DNA of 16,737 nt from OLB16 sp964481775 (GTDB taxonomy: Bacteria > Hinthialibacterota > Hinthialibacteria > OLB16): positions 1-16,737 of the forward strand of contig CAYZUX010000130.1 in the NCBI GenBank assembly GCA_964481775.1, given 5' to 3'. The stretch's first letter is position 1, and the number at the start of each line of letters is the position of its first letter. The notes beneath the pieces are model-generated. The model had not been told where the DNA came from. It saw only the letters and a program-made list of their open reading frames with translations, and made no database searches. Positions 6,591 to 13,378 of the stretch are shown here, piece after piece. A program made the translations under genes and the position numbers.

Positions 6591-7349
6591 TCAAGAAGAC
6601 TCCGAACTGTGCTCCGTGTTGATATCAAGAATATCTATCTGATCCGTGTAAGGGACTGTCCGGTAAGACCTTATGCGATGAAACTGTGCCAGCAGGTCAC
6701 TCATCCTCCGGGTACATTCCAGGCAGTCCTGGAGCAGAGTAAGCTGCTTTTCATTCAACTGGGGATGGGAACCCAGCAGCAACTCCAGACGTCCCATAAG
6801 CGAGGTGACAGGCTGACTGAAATGGTGACAGGTGGCCCCGATGCTCTCCATCATGACACGAAGCCGTTCGGCATCGATCAATTGGGCCTGCTGATGGCGT
6901 AGGAGATGCCTGAGACGGTTCCGTTCCATCACCCGGTGAACGACTCTTTCCAGGCCTTCGCGTGAAAGACGTCCCTTGACCAGATAATCGGTGACCCCTC
7001 GCTTCATCGCTTCGACTGCAAGTTCCTCATTTCCTCTTGCCGTGATGAGAACCACTGCCTGGTCAGGATTCAGCTCCAAGGCACGCTGAAGGACAGCCAA
7101 TCCAGTCATGTCAGGCAGGTCATAATCAAGAAACAGGCAGTCAAACTCCTGTTGCTCAAGCAGTTTCATGGCCGAAGTTCCATCGAAACAGATAAGAGGA
7201 CTCACGGGGAATGGTAAACTCTGTAAGAGTGCCTTGAGCAAATTGATATGATCCTCCTGATCATCCACCAAAAGGACACTTAACAGAGGTCTTTCCCTCT
7301 TGACGGGTTCTTCCTGGACTGCCTTTGGTTCGTTTGAATCAAGGTTCAT
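6591..7349 (-). CDS. Response regulator receiver domain fused to a DHp-like (HisKA) helix pair, no ATPase domain
   Basis: This 252-residue protein has two parts. Residues about 23-140 form a CheY-like receiver domain: the acidic pair Asp29/Asp30, phospho-acceptor Asp75 in FLDYDLPDMTG, Thr103 in LITARG and Lys125 in YLVKG. Residues about 145-230 form two helices resembling the dimerisation/phosphotransfer (DHp, HisKA) domain of histidine kinases. The conserved element there is CHHFSQPVTSLMGRLELLL (174-192), with His175/His176 followed by QP in the position of the kinase H-box (HExxxPL), then a second helix LTLLQDCLECTRRMSDLLAQF. The HATPase_c domain is absent and the chain ends about 20 residues later. 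It is not a transcription factor, since no helix-turn-helix follows. It may act as a phosphotransfer or dimer-docking protein. No cognate kinase is in the window. The hemerythrin gene follows on the same strand. Confidence 0.85.
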   Translation of the reverse strand: MNLDSNEPKAVQEEPVKRERPLLSVLLVDDQEDHINLLKALLQSLPFPVSPLICFDGTSAMKLLEQQEFDCLFLDYDLPDMTGLAVLQRALELNPDQAVVLITARGNEELAVEAMKRGVTDYLVKGRLSREGLERVVHRVMERNRLRHLLRHQQAQLIDAERLRVMMESIGATCHHFSQPVTSLMGRLELLLGSHPQLNEKQLTLLQDCLECTRRMSDLLAQFHRIRSYRTVPYTDQIDILDINTEHSSESS

Positions 7350-7382
7350 GAAACCACCTGGATGTCTGTCGATCTTCCACTA

Positions 7383-7409
7383 TTGAAAATGGTACCAGAA
7401 TTGTATGAT
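7383..7409 (+). promoter_or_regulatory. Candidate promoter for rpiB-pgi
   Basis: TTGAAA (7383-7388) and TATGAT (7404-7409) match -35 and -10 boxes well but are separated by only 15 nt. They lie in the 161-nt gap between the divergent REC-DHp gene and rpiB, about 100 nt before the rpiB start. Nothing else is recognised in this gap. Confidence 0.3.
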
Positions 7410-7510
7410 TCCACTTCGAGTTCATGCAAGGACCCTGGAGGCCCTCTTTCTGGGAGACTCCAATCCGGGTAGATTGTGGCTGATACCAGCAAAATGAAAG
7501 GGGTTGGATC

Positions 7511-7963
7511 GTGTTGCGAGTCGCGTTTGCCGCCGATCATGGTGGATTTCCGTTGAAAGCTGACCTGATGAAGGTGGCTGAATCCCTGGCATGTGAGGTC
7601 ATGGACCTGGGTGCGTTCCAGTATGAGGCCTTGGATGATTACCCGGATTTTGCTCTGAAAGCCGCCAAGGCGGTTCAGGAAGGGAAAGTGGATCGTGCGG
7701 TAGTCCTTTGTGGCAGTGGCGTTGGAGCGTGTGTTGTTGTCAATAAAGTCAAAGGGGTTCGAGCAGGGCTGTGTCATGACACCTACAGTGCTCACCAAGG
7801 CGTGGAACATGACTCCATCAACATCCTCTGTCTGGGGGCAAGGATCATCGGTATCGAGCTTGCCAAAGAGATCGTAAAAGCGTTCCTCCAAGCCCGGTTC
7901 ACCGGGGAGGAACGTCACGTGCGTCGTCTGGCCAAGGTTTCGGAGATTGAAACGGCTGGTTAA
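7511..7963 (+). CDS. rpiB: Ribose-5-phosphate isomerase B
   Basis: The product interconverts ribose 5-phosphate and ribulose 5-phosphate in the non-oxidative pentose phosphate pathway; it belongs to the RpiB/LacAB family. The 150-residue length is typical. Visible motifs are AADHGGFPLK at residues 8-16, catalytic Cys67 in LCGSGVGA, the NKVKGVRAGLCHD segment, and EHDSINILCLGARIIG (99-114), containing the conserved histidine and the LGAR block. The start is a GTG at 7511, with AAAGGGG ending 7 nt before it. The stop is 20 nt before pgi, so the two isomerase genes are probably co-transcribed. A long minus-strand frame across this gene (7346-8191) is a shadow. Confidence 0.95.
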   Translation: MLRVAFAADHGGFPLKADLMKVAESLACEVMDLGAFQYEALDDYPDFALKAAKAVQEGKVDRAVVLCGSGVGACVVVNKVKGVRAGLCHDTYSAHQGVEHDSINILCLGARIIGIELAKEIVKAFLQARFTGEERHVRRLAKVSEIETAG

Positions 7964-7983
7964 TCCAACGAGAGGAGTTCCAC

Positions 7984-9609
7984 ATGATGACTCGCAATAT
8001 GGGGAACATGTTCCTTCCAGATACTGTATCGAAAGCCTATGAAACCGCGAGGTTAAAGGCTGAAGAGAGGCAGATTGTCCGCCGGATTTGGGACCGTGAT
8101 CATACGCTCTGGCGTCCCGATCCGACTGAAATCTCGAACCGGCTGGGTTGGCTGGATCTGCCGAAACAGACCCTTGATGAGCTTCCAGCACTCACTGGCA
8201 GAATCGAGCGGCTTCTTGATTACAAGCCCACTGATGTTGTCCTGTTGGGAATGGGGGGAAGCAGTCTCTGTCCCGAGGTCTTCCGGAGGACTTTTGGTTC
8301 AGGCGGTTCCTTTCCGTTACTGCATGTCCTCGATTCAACAGCTCCTGATTGGGTCCGGATGGTTTCCTCAAGAATCCAGATTGAGTCCACTCTGTTTCTC
8401 CTGGCCAGCAAGTCAGGTGGAACCATCGAAGTGATGAGTGCTTTCAAGTATTTCTGGAAATCCGTCAGTGATTCCTCCACCGATCCGGGCGATCATTTCA
8501 TCGCGATCACGGATCCAGGGACTGGGCTTGCCCGATTAGCTGAGGAACGAGGATTTTTGGACATCTTCCTGAATAATCCCGAAGTGGGCGGTCGATACTC
8601 GGCATTGTCCCTGTTTGGAATCGTTCCTGCTCTTTTGATTGGAATCAAAGTGGAGGAGCTTCTCCAGAAATCATTGGACCTTTCATTATCCTGTCAGAAT
8701 CCGAATCTCGACAGTAACCCGGGAAGCCAGCTTGGCCTTTATATGGCCTCCTGCGCCGCAGTGGGCAAAGACAAGCTGACACTGATCATGGATCCCGCAC
8801 TTGAAAGTTTTGGATTATGGATCGAGCAGCTCATCGCTGAAAGTACCGGGAAAGAAGGGAAGGGAATACTGCCGGTGGCTACGGAACCGTTGATGCCATT
8901 GCCTGTCTATGGCGATGACCGTGCCTTTGTGGTGGTGAGTGATGACTCCGCCAGTCCCCTTCCCCAACAGTCCGAATCCTTTCTTGCGGCTGGTCATCCC
9001 GTCATGGTTCTTCCGATCTCCAGCCATCTTGATCTGGGTGCGGAGTTCTTCAGGTGGGAATTTGCCACCTCCATTGTCAGCCATTTTCTGGATATTCAAC
9101 CTTTTGACCAACCCAACGTACAGGAAGCAAAAACACTCACTGGAGCCGTTCTGGACCAGTTCAAAAATGAGGGGTGTTTGCCACCCGACCTACCACAGAA
9201 ATCCTTGGATGACCTGCTTGCGGAAGCCTCACCAGGTGACTACTTCGCGATCATGGCCTATATCCTTGAGACACCCGAGATTGAGACATCCATTAATGAT
9301 CTGCGCCAGGCTGTCTCGACCCGCTACCGGATAGCCACCACAGCCGGATATGGACCACGCTTCCTGCATTCGACCGGCCAGTACCACAAGGGTGGCCCCA
9401 ATACCGGATTGTTCCTTCAGTTGGTGCAGGAGCAGACCGACATCTCCATTCCAGAGGAGAAATATGGGTTCGCAGTCCTTTGTGAGGCACAGGCATTGGG
9501 AGATTATCAGGCATTGGTGTCAAAGGGACGTAGAGTCATCCGGATACGATTGGGAAAAGATGCCGCGCGGGATATCCGACAACTGGCCGAAAGCATTCGG
9601 AAAGGTTGA
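7984..9609 (+). CDS. pgi: Glucose-6-phosphate isomerase of the transaldolase-fusion type
   Basis: This 541-residue protein with two SIS domains interconverts glucose 6-phosphate and fructose 6-phosphate. Visible motifs: phosphate-binding LLGMGGSSLCPEVF (87-100), ASKSGGTIE (141-149), the PGI signature PEVGGRYSALSLFG (199-212), catalytic glutamate in AESTGKEGKGILP (285-297), PFDQPNVQEAK (373-383) and the C-terminal HSTGQYHKGGPNTG (462-475). The ESTGKEGKGI and DQPNVQEAK forms are those of the Pgi half of bifunctional transaldolase/Pgi proteins rather than E. coli Pgi. Here the protein begins directly with the Pgi part and no transaldolase gene is in the window. GAGAGGAG precedes the ATG at 7984; a second ATG follows at 7987. 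It lies 20 nt after rpiB. Both serve entry to glycolysis and the pentose phosphate pathway. Confidence 0.92.
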   Translation: MMTRNMGNMFLPDTVSKAYETARLKAEERQIVRRIWDRDHTLWRPDPTEISNRLGWLDLPKQTLDELPALTGRIERLLDYKPTDVVLLGMGGSSLCPEVFRRTFGSGGSFPLLHVLDSTAPDWVRMVSSRIQIESTLFLLASKSGGTIEVMSAFKYFWKSVSDSSTDPGDHFIAITDPGTGLARLAEERGFLDIFLNNPEVGGRYSALSLFGIVPALLIGIKVEELLQKSLDLSLSCQNPNLDSNPGSQLGLYMASCAAVGKDKLTLIMDPALESFGLWIEQLIAESTGKEGKGILPVATEPLMPLPVYGDDRAFVVVSDDSASPLPQQSESFLAAGHPVMVLPISSHLDLGAEFFRWEFATSIVSHFLDIQPFDQPNVQEAKTLTGAVLDQFKNEGCLPPDLPQKSLDDLLAEASPGDYFAIMAYILETPEIETSINDLRQAVSTRYRIATTAGYGPRFLHSTGQYHKGGPNTGLFLQLVQEQTDISIPEEKYGFAVLCEAQALGDYQALVSKGRRVIRIRLGKDAARDIRQLAESIRKG

Positions 9610-9618
9610 CCGGCCAAC

Positions 9619-9646
9619 TTGAAACCTTTCAGGAACCGGTTAAAGT
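9619..9646 (+). promoter_or_regulatory. Candidate promoter for the PhyH dioxygenase gene
   Basis: TTGAAA (9619-9624) and TAAAGT (9641-9646) are 16 nt apart, inside the 96-nt gap between pgi and the dioxygenase gene. The -35 match is good, the -10 match moderate. The dioxygenase gene may also be read through from rpiB-pgi, as no terminator is visible in the gap. Confidence 0.25.
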
Positions 9647-9705
9647 CAGCCTCAGCGCTGGCGGAAAGCAATATCATACCCGGGGTTCTTGGAGGTTAAA
9701 AAAAG

Positions 9706-10497
9706 ATGGTCATGGAAGGCATCTATCCGATCACCAGGGAACAGGTCGAGTTTTATCAAGAGAATGGTTTTATCCAGTTGCCGGAGGTCCTTTCAAAAGA
9801 GGAGGTCCGTGATCTTCGTACCATCTTAACCACTGCCACCCGTGACCGAAAAAAAAGATACGCCAAAGGTCAGATCCGTGTGGATCCCCGATATGAGAAA
9901 GTCTTTGTGCAGATGGTCAATCTCTGGGAAGACTACCCAGAAATCCGTCCCTATGTTCTCAGCCGCCGATTCGCTGAGATCGCAAGAAAACTTACACACA
10001 GCCGGGCTGTCCGCCTCTGGCATGACCATGCGCTCATCAAACCCCCGCTGGATGGTGCAGAAACTCAATGGCATCAGGATTTTCCTTATTGGCCGATGAA
10101 TGAGCCCGGGGCTCTTTCACTCTGGCTGGCGCTGGATGATGTGAATGAGAAGAACGGGTGTCTGTGTTTTGTTCCCCGTTCGCACAAGTATGGACGTCTC
10201 GATCCTGTCAGCCTGACCAAACGGGATAGCGTGTTCAAACGGGCCGGGCTGAAAAAGCGTGATGTCAAACCGGTTGTGATGGCAATGAAGGCCGGCTGGT
10301 GCACATTCCATGATGGAAACACTTTCCACTACGCCTATGGCAACACCACAAACCGTCCAAGACGAGCCCTGGCGATCATCTATATGCCAAATGGTACCAC
10401 CTATAATGGCGCCTCACATTGTTGTACCGATGGATATGGCCTCAAGCCAGGCGCACCGATCCGGGGGAAAAGATTTCCGATCCTCGCTGGACGGTAA
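9706..10497 (+). CDS. Phytanoyl-CoA dioxygenase (PhyH) family Fe(II)/2-oxoglutarate oxygenase
   Basis: This 263-residue protein has a double-stranded beta-helix fold. The iron-binding facial triad is visible as His123 and Asp125 in TQWHQDFPYWP and His208 in HDGNTFHYAYGN. Arg219 or Arg220 in NRPRRALAIIYMP is placed to bind the carboxylate of 2-oxoglutarate. The segment ALDDVNEKNGCLCFVPRSH (142-160) is characteristic of PhyH-like enzymes. These hydroxylate or halogenate many small molecules and the substrate is not predictable. GGAGG ends 10 nt before the ATG at 9706; a second ATG at 9712 is possible but would be 16 nt from it. The gene follows pgi by 96 nt and ends 8 nt from the stop of the convergent glycosyltransferase gene. 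Confidence 0.9.
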   Translation: MVMEGIYPITREQVEFYQENGFIQLPEVLSKEEVRDLRTILTTATRDRKKRYAKGQIRVDPRYEKVFVQMVNLWEDYPEIRPYVLSRRFAEIARKLTHSRAVRLWHDHALIKPPLDGAETQWHQDFPYWPMNEPGALSLWLALDDVNEKNGCLCFVPRSHKYGRLDPVSLTKRDSVFKRAGLKKRDVKPVVMAMKAGWCTFHDGNTFHYAYGNTTNRPRRALAIIYMPNGTTYNGASHCCTDGYGLKPGAPIRGKRFPILAGR

Positions 10498-10505
10498 CTG
10501 AGGGA

Positions 10506-11222
10506 TTATCCGCTCCGGATCCGAGCCAGCTCCCGTATCCAGCGCAGGATGGTGAAGGGTGTCACCTTGGAAACACCTTCGCGGCGCTCAATAAACGTTA
10601 TCGGGACCTCATGATGATGGAGTCCAGCCCGCTCGAAGTGGTAAAGAATCTCCTCCACAATGGCCGGCCCGGTGGTGGTCAGTTTCTCCCAGGGGATGGC
10701 TTGAAGCGCGCGCCGGCTGAAGCAGCGGTAACCGGAGGTACAGTCTCTGGCATGGAGCCCCAAGACCTGCCTTGCCATCCAGTTCGCCACCGCGCTGTTC
10801 CAGTAGCGCCATCGGGGCCACCCTTCGATCCTTCCCCCCGGGATATAACGCGATCCAATCACCAGATCGATTCCTTGAGTCCCTTTCTCAAAAGGTGCAA
10901 GAAGGCTCGGGATGAATTCGGGAGGATGTGAGAAATCAGCGTCCATCTCCAGGGCGAATGAGTAGTCATGATCTCTGGCCCACCGGAATCCCTCGATTCC
11001 GGCCAGTCCTCGACCTCGTGGGGGCTTCCGGTGTATAACATGGAGTGTTGAATCGGTCTGTGCGAGATGATCGGCTATCTCTCCGGTTCCATCGGGACTC
11101 TGGTCATCCACAACCATTATTTCCATGCCAGTAAGCTTAAGGGAGCGGATTGCCGTGACCAGTGGTTCAAGGTTTTCGCGTTCGTTATAGGTGGGGAGAA
11201 TGAGTAGGATCGATCCAAACAT
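10506..11222 (-). CDS. GT2 glycosyltransferase, polyprenol-phosphate mannose synthase-like
   Basis: From the ATG at 11222 the protein has 238 residues. It opens with the GT-A motif ILLILPTYNERENL. Next come VVDDQSPDGTGE, the metal/nucleotide site EMDADFSHPPEFIP, VIGSRYIPGG followed by IEGWPRWR, and RDCTSGYRCFSRRAL. These are the signatures of the Dpm1 group, which transfers mannose or glucose from a nucleotide sugar to a polyprenyl phosphate at the cytoplasmic membrane face. It has no C-terminal membrane anchor, so it is the short soluble form. The frame extends upstream to a TTG at 11255, but that adds a non-conserved stretch. Neither start has a good ribosome-binding site. Its 5' end overlaps or abuts a divergent small membrane protein gene; its 3' end is 8 nt from the PhyH stop. 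Confidence 0.9.
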   Translation of the reverse strand: MFGSILLILPTYNERENLEPLVTAIRSLKLTGMEIMVVDDQSPDGTGEIADHLAQTDSTLHVIHRKPPRGRGLAGIEGFRWARDHDYSFALEMDADFSHPPEFIPSLLAPFEKGTQGIDLVIGSRYIPGGRIEGWPRWRYWNSAVANWMARQVLGLHARDCTSGYRCFSRRALQAIPWEKLTTTGPAIVEEILYHFERAGLHHHEVPITFIERREGVSKVTPFTILRWIRELARIRSG

Positions 11223-11505
11223 AGCGGCCTGGCAACGAGAAGGGCCCCTTTTCAATTCATATCAAGACCCCAGTCTTCCCGGGGATCGATTGTGTGAGGA
11301 AACGCACAACGTTTACCATCATGATCAAATGGTACAGGTAGGTCCATTTTTCGTCCACAAGGACATCTACGATGGTCATTTTTATCCTCCACAACCGGAA
11401 GACTATGCACCCCCACGGCCATCCTTGACACCCCTACGGCTGATCCTGTTGATCGTGGGGCTGGCCTGTCTGGGTATTGGGTTGGGTTTTGTTCTGCCAG
11501 TGTGA
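11200..11505 (+). CDS. Small hypothetical protein with one C-terminal membrane helix
   Basis: I do not recognise this gene. From the ATG at 11200 it encodes about 101 residues: a polar N-terminal half without known motifs, an aromatic-rich middle (VGPFFVHKDIYDGHFYPP), a proline-rich linker, then one strong hydrophobic segment (PLRLILLIVGLACLGIGLG) ending in FVLPV at the C-terminus. This suggests a tail-anchored inner-membrane protein. The start is uncertain. GTG 11191 and ATG 11200 overlap the 5' end of the divergent GT2 gene, with GGGGAGA too close to 11200. TTG 11290 has GGGG 5 nt upstream. ATG 11329 would leave 58 residues. The stop lies 7 nt before the likely HAD hydrolase start, suggesting coupled translation. 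Confidence 0.55.
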   Translation: MSRIDPNIAAWQREGPLFNSYQDPSLPGDRLCEETHNVYHHDQMVQVGPFFVHKDIYDGHFYPPQPEDYAPPRPSLTPLRLILLIVGLACLGIGLGFVLPV

Positions 11506-11512
11506 GTGTCCC

Positions 11513-12307
11513 TTGAACCCATCACGTCCACTCGATTCATATCTCGGTTACATCTTTGATCTGGATGGGACCATTTATCTCGGGCCGAACCTGATTGAGG
11601 GTGTGGGAAACATGCTGAGCGGCCTTCGTAAAGCAGGGAAAGCCATCCGTTTCCTCTCCAATAAACCTCTTCAAAACCGCTCTGATTACGCTGGAAAGCT
11701 GCGAAGTTTGGGAGTTGAGGCTCGTGATGAGGAGGTCATCAATTCCTCGCTGGTCGCGGCGAGGTATCTTGCAAAGCACCATCCGGGAGACAAGGTTCTG
11801 GTGATTGGTGAGGCACCATTGATCCTTGAACTTGTGGAGGCAGGGATTCAAGTGGTTGATGATGGATTGACCTGTGACCTGGTGTTGCTGTCATTCGACC
11901 GTGATTTCCACTATGTCAAACTCCATCAGGCCATGGTGGCCGCTCACCGGGGTGTTCCCTTGTATGCCACCAATCCGGATGTGACCTGTCCCGTGGAACA
12001 TGGGGTCATTCCGGACTGTGGGGCAGTGATTGCCGCGTTGGAAGCATGTTCAGGCAGGAAGATGGATCTTGTGCTCGGGAAGCCCTCTCATGTGATGCTG
12101 GAGGTCATCTTAAATGATCTTGATCTGCCTCCCGGTGAGGTCCTCCTGGTGGGGGACCGATTGGAAACTGACATGGAGATGGGACGCCACGCGGGGATGG
12201 CCACTGCCCTTGTATTAACCGGCGTCACCCAAAGACACCAAGTGGATCTCTGGCCTCACAAACCCACTTGTATCCTCTCCTCAGCGGCCGAGATCATGCC
12301 CATGTAG
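11513..12307 (+). CDS. HAD superfamily subfamily IIA phosphatase (NagD-like)
   Basis: This is a hydrolase of the haloacid dehalogenase superfamily with the IIA cap domain, the group holding NagD, 4-nitrophenylphosphatase and phosphoglycolate phosphatase-like enzymes. Motif I is YIFDLDGTIYLG, with the nucleophile Asp16 and acid Asp18. Motif II is RFLSNKP. Motif III is the lysine of LGKPSHVMLE. Motif IV is VGDRLETDMEMGRHAGM. Substrates are small phosphate esters, not assignable here. No ATG precedes motif I. I chose the TTG at 11513, 7 nt after the stop of the small membrane protein, giving 264 residues; a TTG at 11477 would overlap that gene and add a cysteine-rich stretch without family similarity. 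The stop is 8 nt from the end of the convergent LolA-like gene. Confidence 0.88.
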   Translation: MNPSRPLDSYLGYIFDLDGTIYLGPNLIEGVGNMLSGLRKAGKAIRFLSNKPLQNRSDYAGKLRSLGVEARDEEVINSSLVAARYLAKHHPGDKVLVIGEAPLILELVEAGIQVVDDGLTCDLVLLSFDRDFHYVKLHQAMVAAHRGVPLYATNPDVTCPVEHGVIPDCGAVIAALEACSGRKMDLVLGKPSHVMLEVILNDLDLPPGEVLLVGDRLETDMEMGRHAGMATALVLTGVTQRHQVDLWPHKPTCILSSAAEIMPM

Positions 12308-12315
12308 CGGGGTGA

Positions 12316-13182
12316 TTACTTCTCATCCTCATATGGGATCTCATCCAGAGGTCTTGCCTGGAATTCCTTCTGAGCAGGCGGCAAGCCTTGTGGCATGGAA
12401 TCTTTGCTGTACTTGCTGACACCAGGCTTGACCGGCAGGAGAAAAACCTGTGGATCTACCGGCTGATTGATCCTGGTGTTCCTGAGGGTCACCGAAGTCG
12501 ACTCTCTCTCAGAGAGTAAGACCGCTTTGAGTGGACGCATGGTGCTCTGCTCCACCCAGAGTTCCTGCTGCCACTCCACCCCCTGATTTCCCACCTGAGT
12601 CCATTTCCAGATATCCGAACCCTTCCTGGGGATGGCAACCAGGCGGTAAACAGGGACACCCTCCGCAGTGGTCAACTCCTCGATCCGGTCAATCTTGGAA
12701 TCTTCTTTGTATTTCTCAACATCAAAGTTCCCGGAGCCAAGCATACTGCGAAACACCTGGATCAGGAGGTTTCCATCCTCGGGGCTTTCCACCATCACAT
12801 TCCTGGCTGGGTCAAATTCCACGACCCTTTCCCCTTGTGCACGGTAGAGCGCCGTGGCAGGTGTCTCCCGATTCGCTGGGGGAGTGACCGCATCTCTGTT
12901 TGGACTCTGTGTTGCCAGGGATGAATCCTTGTATTCCCCAATCAGGTCGCAGTCATAGGCGATTCGTCCATCCGCCCCCAAAGACAGTTTCCCCTTGTAT
13001 CTTTGGACAACACCATCCGAAAAACGTGATTCCTGGATCACATCTGCCTGGAAGGTTTGGATGTTGTTCCATGCCTCCTGAAGACGCTCAAAGAACTCTT
13101 TCTTCCCAATGGCGTGTGAGGACTGTGGAAGGCAGAAAACGAGCAGAATGGCCGCGTGTATGAAGATCTTCCCTGACTGCAT
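12316..13182 (-). CDS. LolA-like outer-membrane lipoprotein carrier family protein (periplasmic)
   Basis: From the ATG at 13182 the protein has 288 residues. It begins with a Sec signal peptide (MQSGKIFIHAAILLVFC...SSHA) with likely cleavage after Ala24. Next comes the LolA-like opening FFERLQEAWNNIQTFQADVIQES and the strand pair GKLSLGADGRIAYD. This is the half-barrel fold that shields lipoprotein acyl chains in LolA/LolB/LppX-type proteins. A proline- and asparagine-rich insertion (around residues 88-110) and a long charged C-terminal tail make it larger than E. coli LolA (about 200 residues), so true LolA function is not certain. AGGGGGAA lies about 6 nt before the ATG; an upstream extension to 13263 would displace the signal peptide. 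A second LolA-like gene lies upstream on the same strand, beyond a hairpin. Confidence 0.82.
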   Translation of the reverse strand: MQSGKIFIHAAILLVFCLPQSSHAIGKKEFFERLQEAWNNIQTFQADVIQESRFSDGVVQRYKGKLSLGADGRIAYDCDLIGEYKDSSLATQSPNRDAVTPPANRETPATALYRAQGERVVEFDPARNVMVESPEDGNLLIQVFRSMLGSGNFDVEKYKEDSKIDRIEELTTAEGVPVYRLVAIPRKGSDIWKWTQVGNQGVEWQQELWVEQSTMRPLKAVLLSERESTSVTLRNTRINQPVDPQVFLLPVKPGVSKYSKDSMPQGLPPAQKEFQARPLDEIPYEDEK

Positions 13183-13244
13183 GAACTTTTCCCCCTGATA
13201 TCGTCCCCGCCGAACCCCTATCCGGCGGAACCTTTCCCCTGAAG

Positions 13245-13262
13245 TGTGGAATCGACTCCACA
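13245..13262. promoter_or_regulatory. Near-perfect palindrome at the LolA-like gene promoter
   Basis: TGTGGAATCGACTCCACA is symmetric at 16 of 18 positions. A TATGAT -10 box on the minus strand (13273-13268) lies immediately upstream, so the palindrome would cover the transcription start of the 12316-13182 gene. It could be an operator or an mRNA 5' hairpin. A further CCGCCG/CGGCGG hairpin (13207-13228) lies between it and the ATG. Confidence 0.3.
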
Positions 13263-13343
13263 ACTACATCATATCCATTGATCACCCTGTTAGGGAAGAC
13301 GGTTCAGGGCATCGTTACGTTTGGAATAGGAAGAGGGGGGTAA

Positions 13344-13370
13344 CTCCCTCCCCCGCAAGGGGGGAGGGAG
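13344..13370 (-). terminator. GC-rich hairpin after the second LolA-like gene
   Basis: CTCCCTCCCCC (13344-13354) pairs perfectly with GGGGGAGGGAG (13360-13370) around GCAAG. It lies 8 nt downstream of the stop of the 13379-14074 gene, the position of a terminator, but there is only a TT and no real U-tract after it on the minus strand. Its CCCTC.../...GAGGG make-up resembles the hairpin at 14175-14201 and the sequence at the right window edge. Confidence 0.55.
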
Positions 13371-13378
13371 CATTTCGC

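Noticed and set aside
7346..8191. A 281-codon minus-strand frame opposite rpiB and the start of pgi
   Set aside because: It lies antisense to rpiB, whose motifs (catalytic Cys67, EHDSINILCLGAR) are unmistakable; its translation shows no family signature and no ribosome-binding site. It is a shadow frame.
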